A DNA stretch of 64,000 nucleotides from an uncultured Sphaerochaeta sp. (GTDB taxonomy: Bacteria; Spirochaetota; Spirochaetia; Sphaerochaetales; Sphaerochaetaceae): assembly GCF_963677315.1 (NCBI RefSeq), contig NZ_OY781939.1, positions 2,832,453-2,896,452 of the forward strand, read 5' to 3'. The notes under the pieces are model-generated. The model was not told the DNA's origin. It worked only from the letters and a program-made list of their open reading frames with translations, and made no database searches. Position 1 is the stretch's first letter; each line of letters opens with the position of its first letter. A program made the translations under genes and the position numbers. Below, one piece after another: positions 1 through 9,456 of this stretch.

Positions 1-2
1 TA

Positions 3-146
3 GAGAATGACTTCATAGTTGCAGCAGCACCAACTGGGGTCAAAACCTTAGGTATCGTGGAGTGTATGGAATATGCAACACGTTCTGTCGTCGAAATGTC
101 AATCAGGGGATCAAAACCGGTCCGAATTTCTGAATATGTGAAATAA
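3..146 (+). CDS. C-terminal end of a probable Gfo/Idh-type oxidoreductase (partial, runs in from the left edge)
   Basis: Only the last 47 codons are present, open from the window edge to a TAA at 144-146. The ending, with SVVEMSIRGSKPVRI followed by a short tail, resembles the C-terminus of Gfo/Idh/MocA NAD(P)-dependent sugar oxidoreductases, but no catalytic residue or nucleotide-binding motif lies inside the window, so the family call is an inference. It sits 10 nt upstream of a sugar kinase and a sugar ABC importer, which fits a carbohydrate catabolic operon. Any enzyme whose tail looks like this would also fit. Confidence 0.4.
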   Translation, partial: ENDFIVAAAPTGVKTLGIVECMEYATRSVVEMSIRGSKPVRISEYVK

Positions 147-156
147 GAGCAACATT

Positions 157-1602
157 ATGAAACAAAAAGCAGCATTAGAAGTAGATATTGGAATTTCTAC
201 AGTTCATGCAGTGGTAGTTTCTTTGGTTGATGGAACCCTCATAGCCCAGAAGGAGGTCGGCTATGAGTGGGATGTAATGGAAAATGATAGAGGTGAAATA
301 AATCCAAACAAGATTTGGGAGATTTCCCAAAAGGCTGTTGAAGCAGTATTGGAAACTCTTGATTATGCTAAAGTCAGGATTGAAGTGTTGGCTTTTTCCT
401 GCTTCGGAGATTGTTTCGTTGGAGTTGATGAGAATGGCGAACCTGTCTATCCAATGTTGGCTTTTAGTGATTTAAGAGCCATTGACATTGTTGATGAGCT
501 AAATAGTCTGATAAAAGGTAAGCCCTATGCTCAGATCACTGGAGGTCCGCTTATAGCAGACTACGTATTTCCCAAAATGTATTGGATGAAAAAACATCTT
601 CCTCAAATTTATGGAAGAATTGATAGTTTTTACAATATTCAGCAATTCATGTTGAGGAAATTAGGATTGTCCCCTTTAACTGATTATAGTATGGCCGCTC
701 GCAAAATGATGTTCGATGTCAAAAGCCATAGTTGGGCCTCTGAATTGTGCGAAATTTTGGAGAAGGATCCTGATTGTTTTGGAAAGGCAGCCGAAGCTAC
801 TACAATCGTAGGGAAAATTAATAGGTATGGCAGGGTAGCTCTTCCATACGAGATACAGGTGGTGTTAGGAGCACATGATGCACAGTGTGGATACATGGGT
901 CTTGGAGTCAAAGAGAACAATACCTCTGACATAATTGCCAACAACGCTGGAACCTATAATTTGTTCGGTACCTTAAGTGCCAAATCGATTGTATTTGATT
1001 CAGCAATGATAACTCCTGGGTGTGGTCCGACTATCAATAGTTTCCATTACCAAGCCGGTGCAATGATTGGTCCGACACTGAATTGGTTCACCTCTAATGT
1101 CGCAAAGTCAAATCTTGCTAACTTGTTTGAGAAAGCAGTTTTTGACGCAACGTGTAATATCCGTATGGTTAATGATCCATTGACAGGTAATGGGATGTTT
1201 GAGGGAATTTCTCTCCGTGATGATACTACTTCATTTTTTACAGGATTGATCGAAAGTATTACATTCCCAATGAGAGACTGGCTTGATGCAATGCGTGAAG
1301 CTTCTCAAGGTGTTGATGGGTTCAAGTGTGTGCGTATAGGTGCGGGCGGTGCGAAATCTCCTGCTTGGATACAACTAAAAGCGGACATCCTGGGGATCCC
1401 GTTCGAAAGAGTAGAAAATCTTCAAACATCTTCGGTGGGACTAGCAATGATCTGTGCGGTAGCTACAGGTGTATATCCTGATTATGATGCTGCCTCGGAG
1501 AATATGATACGGGTAAATCGAGTTTTTGAACCGGATTTAAGATTGAATCAAAACTATCTGGAGCGTTATTTCGATTTCAAGCAAAGAATCCAAGCAAACT
1601 AA
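157..1602 (+). CDS. FGGY-family carbohydrate kinase
   Basis: The 481-residue product has the length and layout of FGGY sugar kinases, which phosphorylate a sugar or sugar alcohol with ATP in the cytoplasm. The N-terminal actin-like ATPase strand begins VDIGISTVHAVV (residues about 9-20). The middle has AHDAQCGYMGLG (about 233-244), placed like the substrate and hinge region. The C-terminal nucleotide-binding segment GAGGAKSPAWIQ (about 400-411) is typical of the family. The first phosphate loop is less canonical than the usual D-x-G-T-T/S form. The gene follows an oxidoreductase end and precedes a ribose-type importer, so its substrate is probably the imported sugar or its oxidised product. 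The exact substrate (xylulose, ribulose, erythritol or similar) cannot be told from sequence. The ribosome-binding site before ATG 157 is weak, consistent with an internal operon position. Confidence 0.85.
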   Translation: MKQKAALEVDIGISTVHAVVVSLVDGTLIAQKEVGYEWDVMENDRGEINPNKIWEISQKAVEAVLETLDYAKVRIEVLAFSCFGDCFVGVDENGEPVYPMLAFSDLRAIDIVDELNSLIKGKPYAQITGGPLIADYVFPKMYWMKKHLPQIYGRIDSFYNIQQFMLRKLGLSPLTDYSMAARKMMFDVKSHSWASELCEILEKDPDCFGKAAEATTIVGKINRYGRVALPYEIQVVLGAHDAQCGYMGLGVKENNTSDIIANNAGTYNLFGTLSAKSIVFDSAMITPGCGPTINSFHYQAGAMIGPTLNWFTSNVAKSNLANLFEKAVFDATCNIRMVNDPLTGNGMFEGISLRDDTTSFFTGLIESITFPMRDWLDAMREASQGVDGFKCVRIGAGGAKSPAWIQLKADILGIPFERVENLQTSSVGLAMICAVATGVYPDYDAASENMIRVNRVFEPDLRLNQNYLERYFDFKQRIQAN

Positions 1603-1656
1603 ATTAGATTCATTTTCATTTTTTCAAGGAAATAAAAAAACAAAAGGAGTCCTGAA

Positions 1657-2709
1657 ATGAAGAAAAAGTTGAGAATTTTTTCGTATGCTTTGACGATGGT
1701 GTTTTTACTGGTTGTGAGTTCTTGCAGCAATGGGAAGACGGAGACAACAAGTGAAAATGTAGTAACAAGCAGTACTGTTGAGAGTACAACTGTAAGCAAA
1801 GGTCAGGAGGGACCTGTAGGTAAGTATACTCCGGACGAACTGAAAGGAGCATTGATTTACATCATAACTGATACTCAGCAAAATTCATATTTTGTTGCTG
1901 AGGCTGAAGGGGCTAAAGCAGCTGCAGAGGCTATAGGGTTCCAAGCAAAGATTACATCATACGAGAGTGATATTACAAAAGAAACTGAACTTTGTGATAT
2001 GGCAATCGCAGAAGGTGCTGTTGCCATTATTTGGGATGTTACTGACTCTGAAGCGAGTATTACCTCTGTCCAGAAAGCAAAAGATGCTGGAATCCCAACT
2101 TTTTGTACCAGCCGTGAGCTAAATACCACGGGAGTCGCTGTTTCTCAGATTGTTGCTGATAATGCTGGTGGATCCATGGCTGTAGCGGAACGTTTCGTGC
2201 AGGCTGTAGGAGAAGTTGGGCAGTATGCAGAATTATACGGTATGGAAGGCGATAATAATTCGAAAGTACGCTCAGAATCATTTCATGCTGTGCTCGATCA
2301 GTATCCAGATCTCGAATGTGTAGCTGTTGAAGTCTCTAATTTTAGTCTTCCCGAGTCTTACAGTGATACTGAAAACATCCTTCAGTCTCATCCTGATATC
2401 ATCGGAATTGTTACCGCGAACGATACAATGGCTTTAGGTGCATGGCAAGCTTGTGTAGATGCTGGGAAAGATGATGTTGTAATTATAGGTGTAGATGGTT
2501 CAGATGAAGTGGCAGCATCGATCAAAGAGGGTGGAATTTTAGCTACTGCACTTCAGCCGTGTGTACTAGAGACACGAATGGCTGTTCAACAGGCCTATGA
2601 TTTCCTGACGAAGGGAACAACAGGTTTACCTGAGAAACAAATCGTGGAATCACCAGTCATAGACAGTAGTAATGCTGACAGACTCAGTGGTTTCTATTTG
2701 AGCACATGA
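1657..2709 (+). CDS. sugar ABC transporter substrate-binding lipoprotein (periplasmic-binding-protein fold type I)
   Basis: This is a 350-residue exported solute-binding protein. It has a basic N-terminus, a hydrophobic stretch and a spirochaete-style lipobox VVSSC with the lipidated cysteine at residue 23, so the mature protein should be anchored to the outer face of the inner membrane. A Ser/Thr-rich linker follows. The binding core starts near residue 68 with GALIYIITDTQQNSYF, the first strand of ribose/galactose-type binding proteins, and later shows GIVTANDTMALGAW and VIIGVDGSDE, the usual hinge and ligand segments. AAAAGGAG lies just upstream of the ATG. It feeds the DUF2291, ATPase and permease genes downstream. 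The sugar is unknown. Confidence 0.9.
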   Translation: MKKKLRIFSYALTMVFLLVVSSCSNGKTETTSENVVTSSTVESTTVSKGQEGPVGKYTPDELKGALIYIITDTQQNSYFVAEAEGAKAAAEAIGFQAKITSYESDITKETELCDMAIAEGAVAIIWDVTDSEASITSVQKAKDAGIPTFCTSRELNTTGVAVSQIVADNAGGSMAVAERFVQAVGEVGQYAELYGMEGDNNSKVRSESFHAVLDQYPDLECVAVEVSNFSLPESYSDTENILQSHPDIIGIVTANDTMALGAWQACVDAGKDDVVIIGVDGSDEVAASIKEGGILATALQPCVLETRMAVQQAYDFLTKGTTGLPEKQIVESPVIDSSNADRLSGFYLST

Positions 2710-2721
2710 GTTGCTATGATC

Positions 2722-2744
2722 GAAGGAGGAATTTTCCCTCCTTC
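2722..2744 (+). terminator. intercistronic stem-loop after the binding-protein gene
   Basis: GAAGGAGG (2722-2729) pairs with CCTCCTTC (2737-2744) across a 7-nt loop, 13 nt after the stop codon. There is no long T-run behind it. It looks like a partial terminator or mRNA-stabilising hairpin, of the kind that often lets a binding-protein gene be expressed above the transporter genes behind it. Confidence 0.55.
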
Positions 2745-2782
2745 TCCATTAATGCTTAAAATGGCATTGGGAACTAATCATT

Positions 2783-3415
2783 ATGAAAAATAAGATTAAA
2801 TTAATAATAAGTATAATTGTAATTTTAGGGTTTATTTGGGTGGCTATTGGTACTTCACATGTAGTTCCCCTTGATGAAAAAGGAAATCCTCTCATCCTAG
2901 CAGATGAGCAATCAGAGGATTATCTAGAGGGTCGCTGGGATACAATCTTAGAAGAAATAGATGATAACACAATTGAATTAACTTCATTACTTCAGAACGG
3001 AAATGGCAATTTTATTGAAAATATCGATGATTTTGGTTCTGGAAGTAAAAACATTCTCACAGTCAGTGGAACTGCGCAGATAGAGTCTGTAAATACTGAT
3101 TCCAGGGCTGGGTTTCTTACGATTAAGCCGATTGGATACATTGGTGAGTATACGTTCCGTCTTCAAATCGGTCCAATATTTAAAGGATCGACGATTCGAG
3201 ATGGGTTATCCAGCATAGGATTTTCGGATTTCGATAATCAAATGGACTGGAGTTCCCTATCAGGTGAAATCATGGAAAAGCTTTATGATTCATCAATAGC
3301 TCAATTAGAATTTTCTTCAACTGAAGGGAAAATGTTGGATTTTATTGGATGTTTCGCTTTAGATGCCAATACTAAAACAGTAGTAATTTCTCCAGTACGA
3401 ATTGTAATGGAATAG
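2783..3415 (+). CDS. DUF2291 family protein linked to sugar ABC transporters
   Basis: The 210-residue protein has an N-terminal hydrophobic segment (about residues 5-22) without a lipobox cysteine, then a soluble extracytoplasmic domain. Features such as the early HVVPLDEKG stretch, a central VSGTAQIESVNTDSRAG and the following TIKPIGYIGEYTF match my recollection of DUF2291, a family found almost only inside ribose/xylose-type ABC importer operons. Its biochemical role is unknown. The position between binding protein and ATPase fits an accessory part of the importer in the periplasm. A GAGAGGAATG ribosome-binding region leads into the ATPase gene 14 nt later. Confidence 0.75.
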   Translation: MKNKIKLIISIIVILGFIWVAIGTSHVVPLDEKGNPLILADEQSEDYLEGRWDTILEEIDDNTIELTSLLQNGNGNFIENIDDFGSGSKNILTVSGTAQIESVNTDSRAGFLTIKPIGYIGEYTFRLQIGPIFKGSTIRDGLSSIGFSDFDNQMDWSSLSGEIMEKLYDSSIAQLEFSSTEGKMLDFIGCFALDANTKTVVISPVRIVME

Positions 3416-3429
3416 GAGAGGAATGCTAT

Positions 3430-4971
3430 ATGAATCCCAAACAAGATCCTACTAACAGTTTATATGCAGAAGAAATAAGTAAATATTTTCCTGGTACAAA
3501 AGCCCTTGACCGAGTGTCATTTGCTATAAAGCGAGGAAAGGTGAATGTGTTAATTGGTGAAAACGGTGCTGGAAAATCAACACTCATGAAGGTCATAGCT
3601 GGAATTGTACAGCCGACTTCAGGGAAATTGTATATGGATGGTGAGGTAGTTAGTTTCTCTAACACGATTGAGGCGAAGGCTAGGGGAATTGCAATAATAC
3701 ACCAAGAATTAAATCTATTCCCCAATATGAATATATTTCAAAATATTTTTGTTGGGGCCGAAATTACAAAAAAAGCAAACCTATTGGATGATAAAACACA
3801 TAGTGAGAAGGCCAAAGCTGTTTTGGAACTTTTGGGGCATCCATTAGACCCAAGTACTATTGTTGGTAATCTATCTGTTGGACAGAAACAAATAGTAGAG
3901 ATAGCAAGGAACTTAATTGACCCTGACTTACGAGTTTTGATAATGGATGAACCTACCTCCTCATTGTCAGCACAAGAAGTTGAAATTCTTTTTGATGTTA
4001 TAAGAGACTTAAAATCAAGAGGTATTGCTATCGTGTATATTTCGCATCGACTGGAAGAGTTGATGCAGATAGGTGATAACTTAACGATTCTTCGTGATGG
4101 ATGCTTTGTAGATTCTGCTGAAGTTAAAGATATTGATGTACATTGGATTGTTGAGAAAATGGTCGGAAACAATAAGGGGTATAACTATCCTGAAAGAAAA
4201 ATACATTGGGAATCTAGAAAAAAAATTTTAGAGGTCCATGATGTATGCCTTCCTAAAAAGGGCGGTGGATTTCTTTTAGATCATGTAAATTTTGATGTCA
4301 AGAAAGGTGAAATCCTAGCGATTTATGGACTGCTCGGAGCAGGAAGAACTGAGTTGCTTGAATGTATCATGGGCGTACATCAAGATTTTGAAGGCGAAAT
4401 TTATCTGCACGGGAAGCCGATTAAAATAGAATCCTTTGATAAGCAAGTTGAAAAAGGATTTGCCATGATTCCTGAGGACCGACAGAAAGAGGGATTGGTA
4501 CAGAGTTTATCTGTAAAGAAGAATATCAGTTTATCAAGCATGCAAACAATGACTTCCAAGGGGATCTTGTCTTCAAAAATGGAAAATGATTCCACGCAGA
4601 AAATGATAAAGGAATTGCATATCAAGGTTGCTGATAGTGAACTTCCTATCCTTTCACTTTCAGGGGGGAATCAACAGAAAGTTGTCATAGCTAGAGGGAT
4701 TCTAACAGATCCTAAAGTGTTGCTTCTGGATGAGCCAAGTCGTGGAATAGATGTCGGTGCAAAGTCAGAGGTGTTTGATATTATCCGTTCCTACGCAGAT
4801 AAAGGATTGAGTATCGTTTTTAGTTCTTCTGAGCTAAAGGAAGTGACGAGTATTGCTGATAGGGTGCTTGTTTTGTCAAACGGGAAAATCACTGGTGATT
4901 TCCCTCGTTCTGAAATATCAGAACAAAAATTAGTGAGCGCTTCTTATCTAGGTCACGGAATACATAAATAA
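3430..4971 (+). CDS. sugar ABC transporter ATP-binding protein (RbsA/MglA type, two ABC domains)
   Basis: The 513-residue protein is the tandem ATPase that powers a ribose-type importer. Domain 1 has Walker A GENGAGKST (residues 43-51), signature LSVGQKQIVEIAR and Walker B LIMDEPTSS. Domain 2 has the degenerate Walker A GLLGAGRTE typical of the second half of this family, signature LSGGNQQKVVIARG and Walker B LLLDEPSRG. The unequal halves are normal for RbsA/MglA proteins. It lies between DUF2291 and the permease in an uninterrupted operon. Substrate specificity comes from the binding protein and is unknown. Confidence 0.95.
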   Translation: MNPKQDPTNSLYAEEISKYFPGTKALDRVSFAIKRGKVNVLIGENGAGKSTLMKVIAGIVQPTSGKLYMDGEVVSFSNTIEAKARGIAIIHQELNLFPNMNIFQNIFVGAEITKKANLLDDKTHSEKAKAVLELLGHPLDPSTIVGNLSVGQKQIVEIARNLIDPDLRVLIMDEPTSSLSAQEVEILFDVIRDLKSRGIAIVYISHRLEELMQIGDNLTILRDGCFVDSAEVKDIDVHWIVEKMVGNNKGYNYPERKIHWESRKKILEVHDVCLPKKGGGFLLDHVNFDVKKGEILAIYGLLGAGRTELLECIMGVHQDFEGEIYLHGKPIKIESFDKQVEKGFAMIPEDRQKEGLVQSLSVKKNISLSSMQTMTSKGILSSKMENDSTQKMIKELHIKVADSELPILSLSGGNQQKVVIARGILTDPKVLLLDEPSRGIDVGAKSEVFDIIRSYADKGLSIVFSSSELKEVTSIADRVLVLSNGKITGDFPRSEISEQKLVSASYLGHGIHK

Positions 4972-4995
4972 GTACGTTAAAAAAGAGGTATAATA

Positions 4996-6021
4996 ATGGC
5001 AAACGGAACACAAATAATTGAGCCAAAAGTGAAATTAGGAATGCTGTTGATTAAGGCAAGAACTTTTATAGCATTATTCATATTGTTTATTGTTTTTAGT
5101 ATTTTATCTCCAACATTTTTAATGTCCAACACATTGCTTATGATTGCGAAGCATGTTGCACTCTATGGGATTTTAGCGATTGGGATGACCTACGTAATTA
5201 TCACTGGAGGGATTGACCTTTCGGTTGGTGCTGTTGTTGCACTAGTTGGGATGATTGCAGGTGGTCTGATAGTTGAGGGAGTTGTTATCAAACCATTGGG
5301 AATAGTACTTTTCCCCAAGGTCTGGGTGATTGTAGTTATTTGTATTTTAATTGGGGTTCTTGTCGGATTGATAAATGGTTTGTTTATAACGAAATTTAAA
5401 GTTGCTCCCTTCATTGCAACATTAGGGATGATGTACGTTTCTAGCGGTTTTGCTGCTCTTAGGTCTGGGGGATCAACATTCTCTCGATTAAATGGGTCAG
5501 AACTACTAGGAAATACTGGATTTGCTATTTTTGGTAGTTCCACTTTTGGCGTCCCAAATGCTGCCATAATCCTTTTCGTATTTGCCCTAATTGCAGCATT
5601 TGTGCTTAAAAAACTCCCATTTGGTTGGCATTTGTATTCTACTGGTGGGAATGAAAAAGCAGCACGTTTTGCTGGCATCAGAGTAACTCAAGTAAAAATG
5701 AAGGCATATGTAATTTCAGGGGTTTGTGCCTCAGTGGTTGGTATAATCACGGCTTCACAGTTACAAGCTGCCAATCCTAATAATGGGACAGGTTGGGAAA
5801 TGAATGCAATTGCAGCTGTTGTCCTCGGAGGAACCTCAATGTCTGGCGGTGTTGGCACGATAGGGGGGACAATAATCGGAGCTTTTGTTATCGGAGTTCT
5901 TAACGACGGTATGGTCATGTGTGGTGTTTCGGAATACTGGCAGAAAATCATTAAGGGACTGGTAATAATTTTTGCAGTAATTATTGATATGTATCAAAAA
6001 AGATTGCAGGAAAAACTTTGA
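4996..6021 (+). CDS. sugar ABC transporter permease (RbsC type)
   Basis: The 341-residue integral inner-membrane protein has about eight to ten hydrophobic segments. It carries the family stretch GGIDLSVGAVVAL (about residues 70-82) and the C-terminal LGGTSMSGGVGTIGG (about 278-292), both hallmarks of ribose/xylose/galactoside-type permeases. It forms the membrane channel used by the ATPase encoded 24 nt upstream. AGAGGTATAATA precedes ATG 4996. Confidence 0.93.
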   Translation: MANGTQIIEPKVKLGMLLIKARTFIALFILFIVFSILSPTFLMSNTLLMIAKHVALYGILAIGMTYVIITGGIDLSVGAVVALVGMIAGGLIVEGVVIKPLGIVLFPKVWVIVVICILIGVLVGLINGLFITKFKVAPFIATLGMMYVSSGFAALRSGGSTFSRLNGSELLGNTGFAIFGSSTFGVPNAAIILFVFALIAAFVLKKLPFGWHLYSTGGNEKAARFAGIRVTQVKMKAYVISGVCASVVGIITASQLQAANPNNGTGWEMNAIAAVVLGGTSMSGGVGTIGGTIIGAFVIGVLNDGMVMCGVSEYWQKIIKGLVIIFAVIIDMYQKRLQEKL

Positions 6022-6048
6022 AATTAAGGTGAAGGAGCATCGAACAAT

Positions 6049-6650
6049 TTGAGCACCAAAATATATTTTATTAGACATGGGGAAACCTATTGGAATGTAC
6101 AACGTAAGATGCAAGGGCAAGTGATATCCCCCTTAATCCGGAAGGGTATCGACAAGCTGAAGATGCTCACTATTTGATAAGAAATGAGATTATCGATGTT
6201 TGCTATACAAGCCCTTTATCGAGAGCCAGAGAGACAGCTGAATCTGTACTTTCTGACAGAAAAATCCCGATCATTGATGAACCACTGCTTCTTGAACAGA
6301 AATATGGATTATCGGAGGGGAAAAGGCAAAGGTTAGCTGCTCTTAATCCTTTCTCCCCGTTGTTTTATTACAAACGAAATCCGGAAAGATATAAACTAGA
6401 TATTGGTGCAGAAAGTTTTGAAATTCTTTCAAGCAGAGCGATTACGTTCATCGAGAAAATTCTATTGCCAACTGAGAATGTACACCAGGGGGTTTTGATA
6501 TCAGCGCATGGGGCTATAATTTGTAGTATACTAAGTCAAATATTCAACATCCCCCTAAAGGATTTTTGGAGTGTTCTCCCAAATAATTGTGAGGTAAAGA
6601 AAGTCTTGTTATCGGATCAAAAATTTCGAGCTGTGGAAGATCGAGTTTAA
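6049..6650 (+). pseudogene. histidine phosphatase family protein, broken by a single-base frameshift
   Basis: A TTG start at 6049 behind GAAGGAG opens a frame reading IYFIRHGETYWN, the catalytic RHG motif of phosphoglycerate-mutase-like phosphatases, then RKMQGQ. At about 6121 one G appears to be missing. Restoring it gives GQGDIPLNPEGYRQAE in frame with the rest, which continues through YTSPLSRARETAE and SAHGAIICSI (second catalytic His) to the TAA at 6648-6650. As written, the catalytic first arginine and histidine are separated from the remainder. Either the gene is recently inactivated or the assembly has an indel. It follows the permease closely and may have been a sugar-phosphate phosphatase of the operon. 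Confidence 0.8.
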
Positions 6651-6733
6651 TAATACTTGTAATCAACTTTTAAATTTAGAAACCTAGACAAGCTTTTGTC
6701 GATTAGGCACAAGGCTGGAGAAGGAGGCATTAC

Positions 6734-7150
6734 TTGCATAACAAGATAAAAATAGCATCGATGCATTATGAAAATGGATATACTTGTTCGCAAGCGGTGT
6801 TTTCTGCATATAGCAAAGAAATGGAAATAGATGAAGTAACCGCTCTGCGTTTGGCCGAAGGGTTTACCGATGGTATTGGTGGGCTACAGAATATTTGTGG
6901 TGGTTTAAGTGCAGCCATTGCTGTGATCAGTTATCATTATAGTGATGGTACACCTGGGAATTTGGAAAAAAGAAAAGTACTCTTTACAAAAATAAAGACT
7001 TTGATTGATGAGTTTCAAAAAGAATATAAGGGAATTACTTGTAAAGAGGTTTTAAGAAATGAAAAACCGGTTCAATTTCAATGTGGGATGACAGTTAAAA
7101 ATTGTGTACTTTTAATCAATCAACTGCTTTCTGAAATTGATACACGGTAA
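6734..7150 (+). CDS. C_GCAxxG_C_C family protein
   Basis: The 138-residue protein has the signature pattern of the C_GCAxxG_C_C (redox-active cysteine) family: YTCSQAVF near residue 17, GGLQNICGGLSAA near residue 49, then ITCKEVL and FQCGMTVKNC toward the end. Family members are thought to bind metal or to take part in redox chemistry, but no reaction is established. The TTG start at 6734 is chosen because AAGGAGG stands eight bases before it. Spacing of about 80 nt from the phosphatase suggests its own transcription or a loosely organised operon. Confidence 0.8.
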   Translation: MHNKIKIASMHYENGYTCSQAVFSAYSKEMEIDEVTALRLAEGFTDGIGGLQNICGGLSAAIAVISYHYSDGTPGNLEKRKVLFTKIKTLIDEFQKEYKGITCKEVLRNEKPVQFQCGMTVKNCVLLINQLLSEIDTR

Positions 7151-7330
7151 AATCTCGAAACTCCTGAAAGCTTTTAAAGGTTGTTCACACTGATAGAATT
7201 GACAGTGAATCATTAAGAAGTTATAGGTTTGTGTACAATGGTGATGGTATGTAACTTGAAACCTAATCTTACTATTTAACACAAAAAATATTACAATTTA
7301 AGATTAAATGAACTAGCCTTAATATATATC

Positions 7331-7876
7331 ATGCATGTCATGATTCCTGAAGAAAAATCAATGATTGTCAGGACACTGAGAACTATTGGAGTAAAGAAGA
7401 ACCAAACCATTCTTGATTTCGGTTGTGGTATAGGTACATTTAGCATTCCTGCAGCAGAGATTTCTGGCTCTGCAGGGATTGTATATAGTGTTGACCGGGA
7501 TGAGTCAAAGTTGAAATTTTTAAAAGCTGAATGTAAGAGGCAGAATATAAATAATTGCGTAACGTTAAATAATTCCGATTGGCAGGGCCTACGATTTCCT
7601 AATGATACCTTTGATTTTATTTTATTGTATGATGTACTTCATAGTTATTATTTTAAGGATAGTCGTGAAAGAGTTTCTTTGTTGCATGAAGTAAAACGGG
7701 TAGCAAAAAATGCTTGTATTATTTCTATTTACCCGAAACATATGAAAATAAGTACAATTATTCAGGAATTTAATAATATGGGGATTTCACTAATAGACAG
7801 TTATTTAGTTGATATTCTACATTATGGACAATACGAATACGACTATGTATATAACTTTGGGTATGTCCAATCATAA
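7331..7876 (+). CDS. class I SAM-dependent methyltransferase
   Basis: The 181-residue protein has a clear SAM-binding motif I, ILDFGCGIGTFSIPAA (about residues 29-44), motif II with the acidic end VYSVDRDE (about 53-60), and a later FDFILLYDVLHSY strand typical of methyltransferase type 11 enzymes. The methyl acceptor is unknown. The start is uncertain: ATG 7331 and a second ATG four codons on are both plausible and neither has a strong ribosome-binding site. A 180-nt AT-rich gap before it suggests an independent promoter. Confidence 0.8.
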   Translation: MHVMIPEEKSMIVRTLRTIGVKKNQTILDFGCGIGTFSIPAAEISGSAGIVYSVDRDESKLKFLKAECKRQNINNCVTLNNSDWQGLRFPNDTFDFILLYDVLHSYYFKDSRERVSLLHEVKRVAKNACIISIYPKHMKISTIIQEFNNMGISLIDSYLVDILHYGQYEYDYVYNFGYVQS

Positions 7877-8016
7877 TAGATTCTAGTAAATAGATTTCTT
7901 GAATTTTAATCAGCTACTGATTGTATAGTAAATAATTACGCAAGGCATAATTGAGATTGGTTTTCAGGGAACCTTCAGAACGAAATGTCTACCGAATATG
8001 TATAAAGGATTGTAAT

Positions 8017-8586
8017 ATGACGGAAATTGAAAAACTCGATGCAGGACTTGAATATTGTTTTTATGACGATGCTGTCGCAGACAGAAAAATCCGTGCAGAA
8101 GTTGGCTGTAACAAATTAAATCAGGTTCCTCCCGAAGACTATAAAAAGAGGAGTGAAATGCTCCAGGAGCTTTTTGGATCTTGTGAGGGAGATGCAGGAG
8201 TTGAACCAGGGTTTTACTGTGATAATGGTAAGAACATTCATGTAGGCAAAGATTTCATTGCAAACTATAACGTAGTTATTTTAGATATTAGAACTGTAAC
8301 GATTGGTGATTACTGCATGATTGGTCCAAATACACTGATAACGACAGTAGGGCATCCCAAATCACCCAAAAAGAGAAGAGCTAAGATGGCTATAGCTTCA
8401 TCTGTAACAATCGGGAATGATGTCTGGATTGGTGGTAACTGTACGATATTGCCGGGAGTAACGATTGGAAATAATGTGATAGTGGCAGCCGGTGCAGTGG
8501 TAACTAAAGATGTTCCAGATAATTGTGTGGTCGCTGGAATTCCTGCAAAGATAATTCAAGAATTGGAGGATGATACTGATGAATAA
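8017..8586 (+). CDS. maltose/galactoside-type sugar O-acetyltransferase
   Basis: From ATG 8017 (AAAGGAT upstream) the product is 189 residues. It begins TEIEKLDAGLEYC and has the left-handed beta-helix hexapeptide repeats of the LacA/Maa/NodL family: VTIGDYCMIGPN, TIGNDVWIGGNCTI, VTIGNNVIVAAGAVV. The acetyl-CoA acceptor loop GHP is visible at about residue 112, and the ending VAGIPAKII is typical. These enzymes acetylate sugars with acetyl-CoA in the cytoplasm, possibly as detoxification. A longer frame upstream is open from 7951 but lacks a ribosome-binding site. The stop overlaps the next gene's start region. Confidence 0.85.
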   Translation: MTEIEKLDAGLEYCFYDDAVADRKIRAEVGCNKLNQVPPEDYKKRSEMLQELFGSCEGDAGVEPGFYCDNGKNIHVGKDFIANYNVVILDIRTVTIGDYCMIGPNTLITTVGHPKSPKKRRAKMAIASSVTIGNDVWIGGNCTILPGVTIGNNVIVAAGAVVTKDVPDNCVVAGIPAKIIQELEDDTDE

Positions 8587-9427
8587 TCTAAAAGATAAAA
8601 TCAAGATGAAAAATGGATATGGAATTCCTTGTGTGGGATATGGAACATGGCAGACCCCAGATGGAGAGACTGCTCGTTCTGTTGTTAAAAAGGCAATAGA
8701 ACTTGGCTACCGACATATTGATGCTGCAGCAGTGTATGGCAATGAAGTAAGTGTAGGACAGGGGATAAAAGAATCAGGGATTGACCGTCGTGAATTGTTT
8801 GTAACAAGCAAGGTGTGGAATACGATGAGGGGATACAATGCAACAATCCAGGCTTTTAATAAGACTCTGGATGATCTACAGCTGGATTACTTGGATCTTT
8901 ATTTAATACATTGGCCAGCATCAGAGAAACAGTTCTCCGACTGGGAGTCAGTCAATCTTGAAACTTGGCGTGCTATGACCGATTTGTACAAAGAGGGTAA
9001 AATCAAAGCAATTGGAGTATCAAACTTTAAAATTCATCATTTGAATGCTCTAATGAAAACGAGTGTCCCTCCAATGGTAAACCAAATTGAATTCCATCCG
9101 GGTCTGATGCAACAGGAAACGGTGAATTTCTGTAAAGCAAATGATATTCTTGTAGAAGCATGGAGTCCGTTAGGCACGGGAAAGATGCTCTCCAATGGGG
9201 TTCTCCTCGGAATTGCCCGAAAATATAATAAATCTGTTGCTCAGTTATGTGTTCGCTGGTGTCTCCAGAATGGCGTCGTGCCATTACCTAAATCTATAAC
9301 GCCTTCGAGGATTGAAGAAAACGCCAAGATATTTGAATTTGAGATTTCAAATGAAGACATGAATGAGATAAACAACCTTCAATATTTCGGAGGTTCAGGA
9401 TTAGATCCCGATGAAGTTGATTTCTAA
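8579..9427 (+). CDS. aldo/keto reductase
   Basis: The 282-residue protein has the full aldo/keto reductase pattern. GYRHIDAAAVYGNE carries the catalytic Asp and Tyr, VTSKVWN carries the Lys, and LYLIHWPA carries the His. Further family marks are IGVSNFKIHHL, NQIEFHPG and the NADPH-binding LPKSITPSRIEENA near the C-terminus. It reduces aldehydes or ketones with NAD(P)H. ATG 8579, inside the end of the acetyltransferase gene and eight bases after TTGGAGGA, is preferred to ATG 8570. The tight overlap implies cotranscription with the acetyltransferase. Confidence 0.93.
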   Translation: MNNLKDKIKMKNGYGIPCVGYGTWQTPDGETARSVVKKAIELGYRHIDAAAVYGNEVSVGQGIKESGIDRRELFVTSKVWNTMRGYNATIQAFNKTLDDLQLDYLDLYLIHWPASEKQFSDWESVNLETWRAMTDLYKEGKIKAIGVSNFKIHHLNALMKTSVPPMVNQIEFHPGLMQQETVNFCKANDILVEAWSPLGTGKMLSNGVLLGIARKYNKSVAQLCVRWCLQNGVVPLPKSITPSRIEENAKIFEFEISNEDMNEINNLQYFGGSGLDPDEVDF

Positions 9428-9456
9428 AATTTTAAAACATGTATAAAGGAAGAATA

